Positions 48,194-56,548 are shown, counted from the first letter of the stretch. The stretch is DNA of 64,000 nt from Ruminococcus sp. (GCA_021199375.1 JAJQIB010000039.1:1-64000); one strand, 5' to 3'. Program-made: numbers and translations. The notes: generated by a model not told the origin, from the letters alone.

Positions 48194-49378
48194 ATGACAC
48201 GAATGAAATTATTGCTTTTAGCAGTTATATATTTAGCATTTATAGGCTTAGGTTTGCCCGATTCGCTTTTAGGCTCAGCATGGCCTTCTATGTATGAGGA
48301 TTTAAATACACCGGTATCCTATGCTGGAATAATTTCAATGACCATCGCAGTTGGTACAATAATATCAAGCCTTTTAAGTGATCGACTCACAAAGATTATA
48401 AAGACAGGAAAAATTACAGCCATAAGTACAGCGGTTATGGCAATTTCAATGTTTGGTTTTTCCATTAGTAATTCGTTCATAGCTCTTTGGATATGGGCAA
48501 TTCCATACGGACTAGGGGCGGGAAGTGTTGATGCTGCTCTTAACAATTATGTTGCCCTACATTATCCAAGCAGACATATGAGCTGGCTTCATTGTATGTG
48601 GGGTATAGGAACTATTGTAGGTCCTTCTGTTATGGGCTATATGCTTACTAATGGTAACAACTGGAACACTGGCTATCGTCTTATGTCTATAATTCAGATT
48701 ATAATTGCAATTATTCTTGTAATTAGCTTGCCACTATGGCAAAAAAATGATAGTATTAATGCTGACAGTAACTGTGAGCAGCTTGATGAAAAATCTAAGC
48801 CTATTCCATTAAGAGAGCTATTTAAAATTCCAGGTGTAACAGAGGTTATGCTTACATTCTTTTGCTACTGTGCAATTGAATCTACAACAATGCTTTGGAG
48901 TAGTACCTATCTGGCATTGTATAAAGGAATTTCAGCAGATACAGCTGCAACACTTGCAAGTCTTTTCTTTATCGGAATAACAGCGGGAAGAGCAGTTAAT
49001 GGATTTTTGACATATAAATTTTCAGACACACAGATGGTGAGGATTGGTCAGGCAGTTATACTTGCTGGAATAATAGCTTTGCTTATACCTTATGGAAAAA
49101 TACTTTCAATCCTCGGTTTAATCCTTGTAGGAATCGGCTGTGCACCAATTTATCCTTGTATAATACATTCAACGCCTTCGCATTTTGGTTCAGATAAATC
49201 TCAAGCACTAATAGGAGTACAGATGGCAAGCGCATATGTTGGAACATGCTTGATGCCACCTGTATTCGGATTAATTGCAAACAACATAACGATATCATTG
49301 CTTCCTGCTTATCTGATTATAATACTTTTCTTGATGATTACTGTTCATGAAAGACTAGTAAGAAAAACAGAAAAATAG
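48194..49378 (+). CDS. Major facilitator superfamily transporter
   Basis: The 394-aa inner-membrane protein has about 12 hydrophobic segments. The first ends in GLGLPDSLLGSAWPSMYED, and the loop between helices 2 and 3 (SDRLTKIIKTGK) resembles the MFS signature. GLGAGSVDAALNNYVA near residue 110 recalls fucose permease-like MFS proteins. The substrate cannot be judged. ACGGAGGAAAA precedes the ATG. It appears monocistronic. Confidence 0.88.
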   Translation: MTRMKLLLLAVIYLAFIGLGLPDSLLGSAWPSMYEDLNTPVSYAGIISMTIAVGTIISSLLSDRLTKIIKTGKITAISTAVMAISMFGFSISNSFIALWIWAIPYGLGAGSVDAALNNYVALHYPSRHMSWLHCMWGIGTIVGPSVMGYMLTNGNNWNTGYRLMSIIQIIIAIILVISLPLWQKNDSINADSNCEQLDEKSKPIPLRELFKIPGVTEVMLTFFCYCAIESTTMLWSSTYLALYKGISADTAATLASLFFIGITAGRAVNGFLTYKFSDTQMVRIGQAVILAGIIALLIPYGKILSILGLILVGIGCAPIYPCIIHSTPSHFGSDKSQALIGVQMASAYVGTCLMPPVFGLIANNITISLLPAYLIIILFLMITVHERLVRKTEK

Positions 49379-49405
49379 AGCATGGTAAACTTTTTTTAAA
49401 TTCAC

Positions 49406-49434
49406 TTGCAAAATCTCTTAGATTGTGTTATAAT
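49406..49434 (+). promoter_or_regulatory. SigA-type promoter for nrdR
   Basis: TTGCAA at 49406-49411 and TATAAT at 49429-49434 with a 17-bp spacer, about 55 bp before nrdR. I did not find a clear NrdR box here. Confidence 0.8.
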
Positions 49435-49490
49435 ATAAGTGTAAGATTATTAAACCAGTATTATTATAATAATAGCAAGGAGAACAGCTT

Positions 49491-49946
49491 ATGAAATGCC
49501 CTTTTTGCGGATATCCCGATACAAAAGTAATAGATTCAAGACCAAGTGATACAAAAAAGCGCCGTCGCCGTGAATGTGCTAGCTGCGGTAAAAGATTTAC
49601 TACCTATGAGGTTATAGAAAAGCCGATGCTCATGGTGTATAAGCGTGATGCAAGCTTTGAACCGTTCGACAGAAGTAAGCTTATAAAAGGTTTGCAGAGT
49701 GCAATAAAAAAACGTCCTGTAAGTGTGGAGGATATGAATGCACTTGTAGATGATATTGAAAATACTTTTGCTAACAGAATGCAAACAGAAACCACAACTG
49801 AAGAAATAGGAAATATGGTGCTTGCCGGATTAAAAAAGCTTGACCATGTAGCTTATGTTCGCTTTGCGTCTGTTTATAAGGATTTTGCAGATGTTGAATC
49901 CTTTATACAGATTATATCCGAGCTTTCACAGGAAGAAAAGAAATAA
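49491..49946 (+). CDS. nrdR: Transcriptional repressor NrdR
   Basis: The 151-aa repressor of ribonucleotide reductase genes has an N-terminal zinc ribbon (CPFCGYPDTKVIDSRP and CASCGKRF) and an ATP-cone domain (residues about 49-135). It responds to ATP and dATP in relatives. No nrd gene is in the window. GCAAGGAG precedes the ATG. Confidence 0.96.
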   Translation: MKCPFCGYPDTKVIDSRPSDTKKRRRRECASCGKRFTTYEVIEKPMLMVYKRDASFEPFDRSKLIKGLQSAIKKRPVSVEDMNALVDDIENTFANRMQTETTTEEIGNMVLAGLKKLDHVAYVRFASVYKDFADVESFIQIISELSQEEKK

Positions 49947-49953
49947 TTTTTTT

Positions 49954-49987
49954 GCCGTGCTTTTAATAGAAGTGCGGCTGTTATTTT
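49954..49987 (+). terminator. Probable terminator after nrdR
   Basis: A 9-bp stem with two G-U pairs (49954-49962 with 49970-49978) is followed by TGTTATTTT. Confidence 0.5.
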
Positions 49988-50010
49988 GAATGATATTTAT
50001 AAAAAAGCGC

Positions 50011-50039
50011 TTGACAAATCAAAAGAGAAGTGCTATAAT
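50011..50039 (+). promoter_or_regulatory. Strong SigA-type promoter for the tyrosine recombinase
   Basis: Consensus TTGACA at 50011-50016 and TATAAT at 50034-50039 with a 17-bp spacer, plus TG one base before the -10 (extended -10). Start predicted near 50046. Confidence 0.88.
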
Positions 50040-50051
50040 GGATATATAGAA

Positions 50052-50081
50052 AACCGCACTAAATCAAAGTTTAGTGCGGTT
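50052..50081 (+). repeat. Perfect 12-bp inverted repeat around a 6-bp centre in the recombinase leader
   Basis: AACCGCACTAAA at 50052-50063 is exactly complementary to 50070-50081, with TCAAAG between. It lies about 6 bp after the predicted transcription start and 65 bp before the gene. No T tract follows, so it is not a terminator. It may be a 5'-end mRNA-stabilising hairpin or a protein site. The arm-6-arm layout also resembles a Xer core site. Confidence 0.8.
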
Positions 50082-50145
50082 AAGGGGAGTCAAAAACAAT
50101 TAGCCATATCATTTGAAAACACACGATTATAAAGGAGTCGAAATC

Positions 50146-51123
50146 ATGAAAAAAGAATACCGAGATGATTGTCCAGAATATTTGCTTGGATTTTTAACAC
50201 ACTTGAGAGTTATTGAAAACCGTGCACCAAGAACCGAAGAAGCTTACTATACAGACCTACGATGCTTTTTAAGATATCTGCTTATAGATCATAATGATGT
50301 AGATCCAAATAAGACAGCTTGGGAATCTATTTCAATTAAGAATGTGCCATTTGATTATTTGAAAAGCTTTACACTTTATGATGCGTATAATTATTTGCGT
50401 TGGTTAGCTGATGATCGTAATAACAGTCCTAAGACCAGAGCCAGAAAAACCTCGGCACTCAAGCATTTTTATAATTATCTTGCAAATAAATCACATCAAT
50501 TAGAATCAAATCCGCTTGAAACGCTTGAAAGCCCACATACTACAAGTTCTTTACCAAAATATTTAACGCTTGGCGAGGCTCAACAGCTTTTAGCTACAAT
50601 AGAAACAAAGAATACTGAACGTGATTATTGCATTATAACGTTGTTTTTAAACTGCGGAATGCGACTATCAGAGCTTTGCGGAATTGATATGGGTGATATA
50701 AGCTTTGAAAACCGCACTTTGAGATTATTTGGAAAAGGTAGAAAGGAAAGAATAGTTTCACTTAACAATGCATGCATAACCGCACTAAACGATTATTTGC
50801 CACACCGAAAAACTGAAGGAACAACCTGCGATGCTTTATTCTTTTCAAACAAGAAAAACCGCATATCAAAACGAAGAGTTCAAGAAATAGTTGAGGAATG
50901 CATCAAAAAAGCAGGGCTATCCAACATGGGAATCACCACTCACAAGCTGCGCCATACAGCAGCTACTTTGATGTATCAAAACGGTGTTGATACGCTTGTT
51001 CTGAAAGATGTTCTTGGTCACAAAAGTATTGCTACTACTGAAATTTATACGCATTTGAATGACGAGAATATAAAAGAAGCAATTGATGCAAATCCGCTCG
51101 CTGATAATGTTAGAAAAAAATAG
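50146..51123 (+). CDS. Tyrosine recombinase, XerC/XerD-like
   Basis: The 325-aa protein has an N-terminal SAM-like DNA-binding domain (residues 10-115) and a complete catalytic domain: Arg173 in GMRLSEL, Lys198, His266 and Arg269 in HKLRH, His292 in LGHKS, and the nucleophile Tyr301 in EIYTH. Length fits chromosomal Xer recombinases. I chose the ATG at 50146 after AAAGGAG. The lack of phage or conjugative genes argues against a mobile-element integrase, although the region to its right is accessory in character. XerC versus XerD cannot be told by eye. Confidence 0.88.
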   Translation: MKKEYRDDCPEYLLGFLTHLRVIENRAPRTEEAYYTDLRCFLRYLLIDHNDVDPNKTAWESISIKNVPFDYLKSFTLYDAYNYLRWLADDRNNSPKTRARKTSALKHFYNYLANKSHQLESNPLETLESPHTTSSLPKYLTLGEAQQLLATIETKNTERDYCIITLFLNCGMRLSELCGIDMGDISFENRTLRLFGKGRKERIVSLNNACITALNDYLPHRKTEGTTCDALFFSNKKNRISKRRVQEIVEECIKKAGLSNMGITTHKLRHTAATLMYQNGVDTLVLKDVLGHKSIATTEIYTHLNDENIKEAIDANPLADNVRKK

Positions 51124-51280
51124 AGTTAGACATTTGTATTACTTCCCTGCTTGACTTGCCTACTTGACTTCCTTTTTTTAAATTTTTATAATTATGTTTT
51201 ATTTTATATCTCTATCTCCAACTGCAATTAATCGTAATAATATTTGCAGGAACGCCTTGAGGAAAAAGGGAGCTGTAAGT

Positions 51281-51352
51281 TATAATCACTTTCTGCAGCT
51301 GATGTTGTTTCTCTTGTGCCTATTCCGTTTAGCTTATTTCAGCTTCAATACT
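51281..51352 (-). pseudogene. Decayed duplicate fragment of the adjacent lipoprotein gene
   Basis: On the minus strand this stretch matches 51664-51738 inside the lipoprotein gene, with a handful of substitutions, a one-base deletion (TATTACCG versus TATTCCG) and an in-frame stop. Read in shifted frames it still spells EAEIS and then IGTRETTSAAESDY, against EAEKSYTVIGTRETASAEESDY in the intact copy. It overlaps the 3' end of that gene. The rest of 51124-51280 shows only degenerate direct repeats (CTTGACTT, twice) and no gene. Confidence 0.7.
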
Positions 51353-51874
51353 ATCGTCGGTTTCAGAAGAAATTATCGTTTGAATTTGTTCGATATATTC
51401 ATAGGGCAAATCATAGGATGAGTCAGCGTATGAAAAGTTGTTTTCATGCTCATATTCATCTGTAACGTCATAGTCAGAGGATATAAAGTTTACATAATAA
51501 AATCCGTCCTCGTTATCTCCGTCGGTTTTGATAATATATCCGTCTACTCCGCCACGTTCGGGATAGTCGTCACCTGAAAGCTCGTACTCATCGCATATTT
51601 TCATAACCTCATCAATCCATGCGTCTATGCTTTCAATTGTACCTTCGTCTGTTATTTCCCATGTATAATCGCTTTCTTCGGCTGAGGCTGTTTCTCTTGT
51701 GCCTATTACCGTATAGCTTTTTTCAGCTTCGGAATCAGAAATGCCGGAGCCGGCTGTATTTTCCACTGCAGATGTCGAAGAATCGGAAGCACTTGATGAA
51801 ATCTCATCTGTATTTCCGCATGAGCATAGCACTATTGACAAGCAGGACAAAAAAATAAGAATTATTTTTTTCAT
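51329..51874 (-). CDS. Putative lipoprotein of unknown function
   Basis: The 181-aa protein has a lipoprotein signal (MKKIILIFLSCLSIVLCSCG, lipidated Cys about residue 19), then a Ser/Thr/Ala/Glu-rich linker to about residue 65. An acidic domain rich in Asp, Glu and Tyr follows. No family is recognised. It lies 24 bp downstream of the secreted peptidase on the same strand and so is probably cotranscribed. Its C-terminal end (SIEAEIS) coincides with the decayed duplicate, suggesting that the stop codon was created by the duplication event. Confidence 0.7.
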   Translation of the reverse strand: MKKIILIFLSCLSIVLCSCGNTDEISSSASDSSTSAVENTAGSGISDSEAEKSYTVIGTRETASAEESDYTWEITDEGTIESIDAWIDEVMKICDEYELSGDDYPERGGVDGYIIKTDGDNEDGFYYVNFISSDYDVTDEYEHENNFSYADSSYDLPYEYIEQIQTIISSETDDSIEAEIS

Positions 51875-51897
51875 AAAATTACCTCCATAAATTGATA

Positions 51898-52959
51898 TCA
51901 GCTAAAGTAAATAAATCCATCTGCATATTGATAATTTATTTTAACATCATTTTTTCCGAATCCGTTATTTACTACATACGTGCACTTGCTTTTTACGAGG
52001 GTACTTCCATCATAGTAAGCAATTACTCCATAAGTAACAACCCAATGATTTTTATAACTAGGATGATTCTGCAACAATAAAATAGCAGGTATTTTTTGAT
52101 TTATAACTTTATATTTATAATAGCCCCAAGTGTAATAAATCATATCACTTGTGCTTAGATCATTTCTGTTTACTACATTAATAGTTTTTGTTGAATTAGA
52201 TATTTTTGAGAAAGCCGAATCTAATCCGCTCTTTATTTGTGCATAACTAGCATTAGATGGTATATAATTTGCTAAATAGTCATATAACGTTTTGGGACTA
52301 TTTGCGTAAGTGGATTTCAATATATTGCTGTCAATATTATCATAGTAGTAAAATAGTTGGGTTGTGACTGCCACTCGTCCACATTGACCACTCGTATAAT
52401 AATCAAAGCATCTTGGCTTATTACTCAGAGCATTCTTAACTTTGGTCAATTCAGATGTACTGGAAGTTGTCATTATACCGTTGGTTTCTTCTTCAATACT
52501 TTCAGATAAAGTTTCAAATTCATCGCTCATTTGAACCAGCTCTGAATATTCAATTATTTCATTTGATAAGACATCTACAGCTTTATCATTTTCTTTAGTA
52601 AAATAGGATAAAGGTCCTGCGAAGTATACATCTTCCTCTATTCCAGATAAAGGAGATTCTGAATTTTCACAGTACTCTATTATTTCGCCATTAGTATCAT
52701 AGATTAAATAGGCGCTATCAAAATCTAAACAATATGCAGTTATCTGTCCATCAGTATTTAGTAATAGATGACAATAATCTATCTCTCCCATATTTTCATC
52801 ATCAATAACGTATTGTACAAATTCAGGCAAACCGAGATTGCTAGTGCTTGTGTTAGTTGATAAAGAATCGTCAATATCAGAAGCATATGCGTTAAAAGAA
52901 AAAGACGAAATAGCTATAACTATGCTGGCTGATATTATCTTTCTGAACGATTTTTTCAT
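51898..52959 (-). CDS. Secreted papain-fold (C39/C10-like) cysteine peptidase, putative
   Basis: The 353-aa protein has a signal peptide (MKKSFRKIIS to about residue 27, ending AYA). A repeat-like N-terminal part follows, with NTDGQITAYC and DTNGEIIEYC. The C-terminal papain-like domain has Cys in SGQCGRVAVTTQ near residue 195, His in KNHWVVTYGV near 305 and Asn in VVNNGFG near 331. Spacing and context fit a C39-like or streptopain-like peptidase, by eye only. The start uses AAGGAGGT, and a longer reading is disfavoured. Its leader (the 20-odd bases before the ATG) is nearly the same as that of the lipoprotein gene downstream. Confidence 0.72.
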   Translation of the reverse strand: MKKSFRKIISASIVIAISSFSFNAYASDIDDSLSTNTSTSNLGLPEFVQYVIDDENMGEIDYCHLLLNTDGQITAYCLDFDSAYLIYDTNGEIIEYCENSESPLSGIEEDVYFAGPLSYFTKENDKAVDVLSNEIIEYSELVQMSDEFETLSESIEEETNGIMTTSSTSELTKVKNALSNKPRCFDYYTSGQCGRVAVTTQLFYYYDNIDSNILKSTYANSPKTLYDYLANYIPSNASYAQIKSGLDSAFSKISNSTKTINVVNRNDLSTSDMIYYTWGYYKYKVINQKIPAILLLQNHPSYKNHWVVTYGVIAYYDGSTLVKSKCTYVVNNGFGKNDVKINYQYADGFIYFS

Positions 52960-53013
52960 AAAATTACCTCCTTGATCAATTAAATAAATTAGTGCAATGC
53001 TTTGCATAAACAA

Positions 53014-53042
53014 ATTATACCTGATTTAATTAGTTTTGTCAA
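53014..53042 (-). promoter_or_regulatory. SigA-type promoter for the secreted peptidase-lipoprotein pair
   Basis: On the minus strand, TTGACA (53042-53037) and TATAAT (53019-53014) are separated by 17 bp, about 55 bp before the peptidase start. Confidence 0.85.
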
Positions 53043-53165
53043 GAATTTTCTGAAAAAATCTATACCTCAAATATAATTTTGTATATTTGTACAATTTGTT
53101 TAAGGTAAAATATACATATTGCACAAAATGAAAAAACTTACAGGAATTTCTAATTTTACTTCGCT

Positions 53166-53405
53166 TCAACTCTCCTCCGTATCCCTTCTCTCTTCACCCA
53201 TAACCTCGCACAAAACATTTTCTGCTAAAGTAAACAAAAATTCCTTATTAGAAGGCACACTGCTATCCGCATAACCTGCGCCCGGATACTTCCTTCTTAC
53301 GTCAGGACAATTCTTTTTCCACGCCGCATTGATCGCCGTTCGAATGTAGCACTCCACATGGAATATTGTGGAGTTTGGTGAAAAGTATTGGATGGCATCC
53401 TGCAC
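53166..53405 (-). pseudogene. Truncated Spo0A C-terminal-domain-like fragment
   Basis: A 79-residue frame from GTG at 53405 contains HVECYIRTAINAAWKK, then PDVRRKYPG and PSNKEFLFTLAENV. These follow the order of the Spo0A DNA-binding domain (VERAIRHAIEVAW, then FGYT and KPTNSEFIAMIAD). The first half of the domain is missing, an in-frame stop lies two codons upstream, and no ribosome site precedes the GTG. I read it as a gene remnant. A short expressed protein is less likely. The region 52960-53165 holds only the neighbouring promoter. Confidence 0.5.
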
Positions 53406-53504
53406 ATTTTAGTCTTTTTAGTTTTTATGGTCAGTAGCGGCAAGGGATTTTAGAGGTGCCCATAATATAGTTGTGACAGTCTTGTCCATCTATCAATGAA
53501 GTGA

Positions 53505-53546
53505 GACTAAAAACCCGCCAAAGAGATATGACTCTCCTTGACGGGT
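53505..53546 (-). terminator. Terminator for the large secreted hydrolase gene
   Basis: On the minus strand a 14-bp stem with two G-U pairs (53546-53533 with 53526-53513) is followed by TTTTTAG. It lies 40 bp after the hydrolase stop codon. Confidence 0.85.
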
Positions 53547-53585
53547 GTATGTTATATAAACCTTATGTTACCGCTGAAATTTCAA

Positions 53586-55907
53586 TTATCCCGCATTAAA
53601 CAGCTCACTTAGCACGTCCTCATGCTCCTGTAGAATTTCAAGCAAAATTTCGTCCCAGTGTCTTGCATCTGCGCTGTCGCTTCCAAATACATAATCTTCT
53701 TGACCGTAATCTATTACATCAAATCCTGGCATTGCCTTGCTTGCACCAGCAGTACGATATGCTACAATATTTGCAAGTGTAAAGCTAACTGAGCTTATAT
53801 CGCTGTAATCTACCCATTCACTAAGGTCCGTACCATTCGCAGAATCAGCAGTGCCGTTAGTTGTCTGGACTTCGGCAGCCGACTTTTCGATTGTAGCTCC
53901 TCCTGCATATTCTCCATACATTTCGTCTACATAAAGCGCAAGAGATTCGCCGAAGATTTCGCTCGGCACGTGACCACCATCCCATTGCCATTCAATATTT
54001 GCATCTATTCCAGCATTAAGCATAGTTATTTGTAGATTTAGAGAGCTAAACATTGACATATCGCCCTCGCTCGCACCCATCATTATTCTAACCCATGTTG
54101 GATCGTCTGTATCGTCATCACCGATATAATTTAGCGGATTGTAAAGAGATACGATATTATTACCATATTCATCTCCAGCAAGTATTTCTGCTATATCTGA
54201 TTCATATGCTTCTAGCATTTCTTCATAGCTTGAGTAATTTGCACTGTCTGTACTTCCAGAGCTTGACTGTGTAGTACCCTCATCAGGTGTGCCGACAAGT
54301 TCTTCGGTTGCGTCAGTTGCATCAATGTCAATATCACCATCAGGAAGCTCTCCATTAGCAATATCAATATCACCAGCATCATCAGGTAACTCGCCATCCG
54401 TTATGTCAATGTCTCCTTTTTTATCGCCATCAGGCAAAGTACCTCCAGTCATTCCTCCACCCATTTTATCGCTACTCTCACTTCCTTTAGAATAGCGTCC
54501 TTCGATAAATGCCTCAGCTTTTTCCTCAGTTGTCATAGCCGCAACTTCATCATCGTTAAGTGCATTTCCATCTTCATCAAACCAAGTCCATCCACTGGAA
54601 TAGTCAAGATTGTCAAGATACCACTGTAGGTTTTCGGTAAATTCGGCTAAATATAAATCCAGGTAGGTTCCATAGTAGCCATTAGTTTCTGGATAAGCAT
54701 CAATATCCTGCTCAATGGTAAGTTCAATAGTATCGTTTGTGTCTCCGTCATCATTTAAATCAAAGCCTACATCAGCTTCATTAACTGTAAGTTCTTGCTC
54801 ATTGATATAATTCATATAAGCTTCGGACAAATATTCAGCCAGCTGAGCCTGGAAGGATGTTGAAAAATTATATGTCGTGTCCATATAATATTCAAATGCT
54901 AATGCCATATCTGCTTCATAAAGTGAGGTTATAGCACTATATGCTACGCATCCCCATGCTCCGTCTGAAACCTCAACCTCTTGTCCGTCTATAGTGACAG
55001 TGGTTGAGTAGGAATCGCTATCTGTAGCGTAAACTCCGACTGCTCCGACCTCTATCTCGTAGTCGTAAAAATCCTCGTTGTTTGAGGTTGCGGCAAACAT
55101 CGTAGCATGCGCGCCTCCTCCTGAACCACCTGTTGAAACAAGATAGTCTACATTTCCTGGTAGGTTACCAAGTAGGATATTGTACTTTACAAATCTTGCT
55201 GCTGCTTTTTGGTCTACAAGGCATGAGGGAGCATCGCCTGTGTAGGTTACATTTCCATCATCATCTGTTACACTATCCTGTTTGCCGCGGTTGCCACAGG
55301 CTACATTTATATAGCCCTCCGCAGCATATGATGTTGAAGCAAGAGAATTACTTTGTGACGAATATCCGGCAGCTCCGGTGTTGAGAATTATTGGAGCGGT
55401 TGACGCAGTATAGGTCTGTCCGTTGGTGCTTACAATTTGTGCATCATAATCTATAACAAGATTTCCATTTACAGAGTCGCTAGCATCACCTGAAGTGACA
55501 TCCGCTTCACCGTCACCATCCGTATCAATTCCCGTTACATACGCCCCCGGAACACAAACAGATACGCCTTCTTCGTCTTCAATTTCTGGATAAGCCACAG
55601 CAGATACAATAGACATCACCCAAGCATCCGCACTGCTATCGTAGCTCCATGAAAGCTCATCATTGTTTGCAAGATTTAATGTTTCCTCAATGTATTCCTT
55701 GTCGCTAACTATGATAACGTCTTGAGTATCCTCCTCATTTTCAGTGTTTTCATATTCGCTGTCCTCGCTTTCGTCATCAGTTTGGATGCTTTCGTCCTCC
55801 ACTGAGCTGCTTACTGCATCGCTACCTTCATCACTCGACTGCGATGCACAAGCTGTTGTTAGTATGCACATAAGTGCAGTAATGCCGGCTAGTACTCGTT
55901 TACCCAT
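53586..55907 (-). CDS. Large secreted lipoprotein with alpha/beta-hydrolase (tannase-like) features
   Basis: The 773-aa protein has a lipoprotein signal (lipidated Cys about residue 20 in TTACAS) and a long acidic Ser/Glu/Asp linker. The hydrolase-like part includes DQKAAARFVKYN and a nucleophile elbow STGGSGGGAHA near residue 262. A C-terminal WDGGHVPSEIFG near 644 could supply the catalytic His. Calcium-type loops (DTDGDGEAD, DLNDDGDTND) are present. An unusual insert at about residues 480-545 repeats GELPD and DGDIDI-like units. Closest in feel to bacterial tannase/feruloyl-esterase-like hydrolases; substrate unknown. The ATG at 55907 is favoured because AGAAGGG then lies 9 bp upstream. 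Confidence 0.7.
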   Translation of the reverse strand: MGKRVLAGITALMCILTTACASQSSDEGSDAVSSSVEDESIQTDDESEDSEYENTENEEDTQDVIIVSDKEYIEETLNLANNDELSWSYDSSADAWVMSIVSAVAYPEIEDEEGVSVCVPGAYVTGIDTDGDGEADVTSGDASDSVNGNLVIDYDAQIVSTNGQTYTASTAPIILNTGAAGYSSQSNSLASTSYAAEGYINVACGNRGKQDSVTDDDGNVTYTGDAPSCLVDQKAAARFVKYNILLGNLPGNVDYLVSTGGSGGGAHATMFAATSNNEDFYDYEIEVGAVGVYATDSDSYSTTVTIDGQEVEVSDGAWGCVAYSAITSLYEADMALAFEYYMDTTYNFSTSFQAQLAEYLSEAYMNYINEQELTVNEADVGFDLNDDGDTNDTIELTIEQDIDAYPETNGYYGTYLDLYLAEFTENLQWYLDNLDYSSGWTWFDEDGNALNDDEVAAMTTEEKAEAFIEGRYSKGSESSDKMGGGMTGGTLPDGDKKGDIDITDGELPDDAGDIDIANGELPDGDIDIDATDATEELVGTPDEGTTQSSSGSTDSANYSSYEEMLEAYESDIAEILAGDEYGNNIVSLYNPLNYIGDDDTDDPTWVRIMMGASEGDMSMFSSLNLQITMLNAGIDANIEWQWDGGHVPSEIFGESLALYVDEMYGEYAGGATIEKSAAEVQTTNGTADSANGTDLSEWVDYSDISSVSFTLANIVAYRTAGASKAMPGFDVIDYGQEDYVFGSDSADARHWDEILLEILQEHEDVLSELFNAG

Positions 55908-56138
55908 AATTTTCATCCCTTCTGCTTTTTAGCAAAATATTCCTTTATCTTAAAGGTTATACTAATTATATTAAATAAGAATGATAATTAAATTATTTAT
56001 ATGTGAAAGATAAGGCAAAGTCTAATATGAATTTTTTCACATTTGTATTTGATATATTAGTTAATCTAAAGCTTTTAATCTGTTCTTTGTAAAAACCTTT
56101 ACTTTTTGTTCACTTTTTATTCGATTTTGACTATTGAC

Positions 56139-56167
56139 TTTACTCAAAATATATGGTAATCTATATA
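56139..56167 (+). promoter_or_regulatory. Probable promoter for the DUF2325-DUF3793-flavodoxin cluster
   Basis: TTTACT at 56139-56144 and TATATA at 56162-56167 with a 17-bp spacer. An alternative TTGACT at 56134 pairs less well. The rest of the 293-bp gap (55908-56200) is AT-rich, and I see no gene in it. Confidence 0.5.
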
Positions 56168-56169
56168 TA

Positions 56170-56185
56170 GTTAGCTATGGCTAAC
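56170..56185 (+). promoter_or_regulatory. Operator-like palindrome, copy 1
   Basis: GTTAGC-TATG-GCTAAC, a perfect inverted repeat 2 bp after the -10 box and across the expected start site, where a repressor would act. The same arms recur at 56515. The arms resemble half-sites of DtxR/MntR-type metal repressors, but the spacing differs from the classical DtxR box. Confidence 0.7.
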
Positions 56186-56200
56186 TTGGGAGGTGATAAA

Positions 56201-56491
56201 GTGAGTGTTGTGATTGTAGGTGGAAATGATCGAATGACCACTAGATATAAGGATATTTGTAAGTCGTATAACTGCAAGGCGAAGGTGTTTATAAAGCTTC
56301 CTGCTGAATTTGATAAAAAAATTGGTTCTCCTGATTTGGCGGTAGTTTTTACTGATACTGTATCACACAAAATGCTTAATGGTGTAAAAAAAGGAGCAGA
56401 TAAAATGAATTTTCCGATAGAAATCTGTCATTCCTCAAGCTGTTCGGCGTTAAAGAATGCACTGGAAAAATATTGTACAAAGCAAGCGTAA
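56201..56491 (+). CDS. DUF2325 family protein
   Basis: The 96-aa protein starts with GTG at 56201 after GGGAGGTGA; an ATG at 56177 lies inside the operator and is rejected. It begins SVVIVGGNDRMTTRYKDIC and has PDLAVVFTDTVSHKM near residue 48, the typical Rossmann-like DUF2325 pattern. The biochemical role is unknown. Genes of this family often sit with DUF3793 and flavodoxin genes in Clostridia, as here, which suggests a link to iron or redox state. Confidence 0.85.
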   Translation: MSVVIVGGNDRMTTRYKDICKSYNCKAKVFIKLPAEFDKKIGSPDLAVVFTDTVSHKMLNGVKKGADKMNFPIEICHSSSCSALKNALEKYCTKQA

Positions 56492-56514
56492 TACGCATTT
56501 TTTTATGATAGCAA

Positions 56515-56530
56515 GTTAGCATCTGCTAAC
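56515..56530 (+). promoter_or_regulatory. Operator-like palindrome, copy 2
   Basis: GTTAGC-ATCT-GCTAAC, with the same two arms as copy 1 and a different centre, lies 18 bp before the DUF3793 start. A TATGAT at 56504-56509 could be a -10, but no good -35 is present, so the site may instead control read-through. Confidence 0.65.
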
Positions 56531-56548
56531 CAAGAAAGGAGACTTATC

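Noticed and set aside
50052..50081. Chromosomal dif site
   Set aside because: The arm-6-arm layout fits, but the sequence does not resemble known Firmicutes dif sites. Its position in a leader favours another role.
50146..51123. Integrase of a prophage or integrative element
   Set aside because: No phage, conjugation, excisionase or attachment-site repeat seen within the window; nrdR upstream is chromosomal core.
53406..53512. Missing first half of the Spo0A-like domain upstream of the fragment
   Set aside because: Short peptides in shifted frames look vaguely similar, but stops interrupt every frame and the match is too weak to report.
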